This document shows, piece after piece, positions 62,731 through 64,000 of a stretch of 64,000 nt of DNA. A program made the translations under genes and the position numbers. The DNA lies in NCBI GenBank assembly GCA_020638195.1, contig JACKJC010000001.1, positions 981,001 to 1,045,000 on the forward strand, given 5' to 3'. The notes beneath the pieces were generated by a model. It ran no database searches and had not been told where the DNA came from. It saw only the letters and a list, made by a program, of their open reading frames with translations. Numbering within the stretch: the first letter of the stretch is position 1; each line of letters begins with the position of its first letter. Origin of the DNA: Methylobacteriaceae bacterium (lineage in GTDB: Bacteria; Pseudomonadota; Alphaproteobacteria; Rhizobiales; Beijerinckiaceae).

Positions 62731-63963
62731 CTACGAAGGCGGCGGGTCAAACGCTTCGCCCTTCGCCACCGGCCGCAAGCCGAGATGCCGCGCGACGGTC
62801 TGGCCGATATCGGCGAAAGTGGCGCGTCGTCCGACATCCGCGCCGCGCCGCCCGGCCACCAGGCCGACGATCGGAGCATTTTCCCGCGTATGATCCGTGC
62901 CGCGCCAGGTCGGATCGTTGCCGTGATCGGCGGAGATCAGCAGCAGGTCGTCCGGGCGCAGGCAGGCGCGCAGGGACGGGAGCCTCGCATCGAAGGCCTC
63001 GAGCGCCGCCGCATAGCCGGCGACGTCGCGGCGATGGCCGTGGTCGGTATCGAAATCGACGAGATTGACGAAGGCGAACGCGCCGTCGGGCATGGCCGGC
63101 CATTCGGCGATCAGCGTGTCGATCAGTGCGTCGTTGTTCACGCCCTTGATCTCGCGCCCGGTCGCGCGATGGCGAAAAATGTCGCCGATCTTGCCAAGCG
63201 ACAGGACGGCGCGCCCGGCCTGCCCGGCGCGATCCAGCAGATTGCCCGGGGGCGGGGGAATGGCGAAATCCTTGCGGTTGGGCGTGCGCACGAAATCGGC
63301 GTGGCTCGTTCCGACGAAGGGTCGCGCGATGACGCGCCCGACGTTCCAGCGGTCGGCGATCCTGCGCGCGATACGGCAGGTCTCGTAGAGGCGTTCGAGG
63401 CCGAAGGCCTCCTCGTGCGCGGCGATCTGCAGGACGGAATCGACCGAGGTGTAGACGATCGGCCTGCCGGTCCTCAGATGCTCCTCGCCCAGCTCCTCGA
63501 TGAGCGCGACGCCCGGCGCATGGCGGTCGCCGAGAATGCCGGGCAAGCCCGCTTCGCTGACGAGCGCGGCGACGAGGTCGGGCGGAAAGCAGGGCCGCGT
63601 GTCCGGAAATGTCCCGAGCCGGCCGGCAAGCGGCGCGCCGGCCATTTCCCAATGGCCCGACGGCGTATCCTTGCCGGAGGAAGTTTCGTGCGCACAGCCG
63701 TGGATGGCGTACGGCGCGACATTGCGCGAAAGGCCCGGCGGCAGCCGGCCCGTCGATTTTTCGCAGGCAAGACCGATGCCCAGCGCATCGAGATGGGGCG
63801 TCTTGAGCGGTCCTGCGCGCAAACCCTCTCGGTCGGCGGCGCCGCGCGCGCATACTTCCGCGATATGGCCGATTGTATCCGCGCCGGCGTCGCCAAAATC
63901 CGCGGCGTCGGGCGCGCCGCCACAGCCGAGCGAATCGAGAACCAGCAGAATGGCGCGCGGCAT
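62731..63963 (-). CDS. deoB: Phosphopentomutase
   Basis: This 410-residue Mn-dependent enzyme converts (deoxy)ribose 1-phosphate to the 5-phosphate in nucleoside salvage. It belongs to the alkaline-phosphatase superfamily: ILLVLDSLGCGGAPDA holds the first metal Asp, HETSSGKDTPSGHWEMAG surrounds the active Thr, and DHGNDPTWRGTDHTREN holds the later metal ligands. Its ATG follows the stop of the upstream gene with no gap. Confidence 0.96.
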   Translation of the reverse strand: MPRAILLVLDSLGCGGAPDAADFGDAGADTIGHIAEVCARGAADREGLRAGPLKTPHLDALGIGLACEKSTGRLPPGLSRNVAPYAIHGCAHETSSGKDTPSGHWEMAGAPLAGRLGTFPDTRPCFPPDLVAALVSEAGLPGILGDRHAPGVALIEELGEEHLRTGRPIVYTSVDSVLQIAAHEEAFGLERLYETCRIARRIADRWNVGRVIARPFVGTSHADFVRTPNRKDFAIPPPPGNLLDRAGQAGRAVLSLGKIGDIFRHRATGREIKGVNNDALIDTLIAEWPAMPDGAFAFVNLVDFDTDHGHRRDVAGYAAALEAFDARLPSLRACLRPDDLLLISADHGNDPTWRGTDHTRENAPIVGLVAGRRGADVGRRATFADIGQTVARHLGLRPVAKGEAFDPPPS

Positions 63964-64000
63964 TATTCGGCGATCGCCTTGCCGGCGCCGACGGATTCGA
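63964..64000 (-). CDS. C-terminal end of an unidentified gene upstream of deoB
   Basis: The last 37 bases, read leftward, code ESVGAGKAIAE and stop with TAA directly before the deoB ATG. The tight junction shows that deoB is translated in an operon with this gene. Eleven residues are too few for identification; a nucleoside-salvage gene is plausible. Confidence 0.5.

Overview
The window is GC-rich DNA (roughly two thirds G+C by eye) from an alphaproteobacterium, most likely of the Hyphomicrobiales (Rhizobiales). Pointers are the trpA-accD-folC-trxA neighbourhood, the pckA / chvI-chvG-hprK-EIIA-HPr block, a fused urease gamma/beta subunit, a CsaA-like protein, and several families of short palindromic repeats of the kind scattered through these genomes. 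I cannot name a genus.

Layout. 1-4.3 kb: end of trpA, then accD, folC, an SGNH hydrolase/cupin pair and trxA. 4.5-6.5 kb: a GGDEF-EAL gene whose reading frame changes about ten times within 0.7 kb. 6.7-8.5 kb: lepA. 8.5-20.2 kb: one long leftward urea operon in the order urtABCDE, ureD, ureAB, ureC, a monooxygenase-like gene, a csaA-like gene, ureE, ureF, ureG. A near-perfect sigma-54 promoter lies upstream of urtA, so the cell probably imports and hydrolyses urea under nitrogen control. 20.4-24.2 kb: arfB, an O-antigen-ligase-like protein, a divergent TetR/MAPEG pair with a clear operator, and a periplasmic protein. 24.3-33 kb: gcdH and a CaiB-type CoA transferase, separated by a four-gene glycosylation cassette, then an MNT-HEPN pair overlapping a ThDP enzyme. 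33-39.9 kb: NTF2-like protein, transaldolase, LysR, methylmalonate-semialdehyde dehydrogenase, MFS transporter, and two small stress or housekeeping proteins. 40-46.9 kb: pckA, a HugZ-like protein, chvI-chvG-hprK-manX-ptsH. 47-51.4 kb: an intact GGDEF-EAL sensor and pgi. 51.6-54.3 kb: a restriction-modification island. 54.4-64 kb: amidase, dnaN, fatty acid hydroxylase, a radical-SAM remnant, an FAH-family enzyme, ridA, a cation/proton antiporter, upp, a degenerate GGDEF protein and deoB.

The most interesting region is 51.6-54.3 kb. A complete cytosine-5 methyltransferase gene and a coupled, unfamiliar PD-(D/E)XK nuclease gene, both of visibly lower GC, sit exactly between the first 42 codons and the last ~40 codons of a different, high-GC methyltransferase gene whose vsr partner still follows. 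This looks like a restriction-modification system that replaced the middle of a resident dcm-vsr locus. No tRNA, rRNA, CRISPR array or recognisable insertion sequence was seen, and no gene-free stretch exceeds 300 bases.
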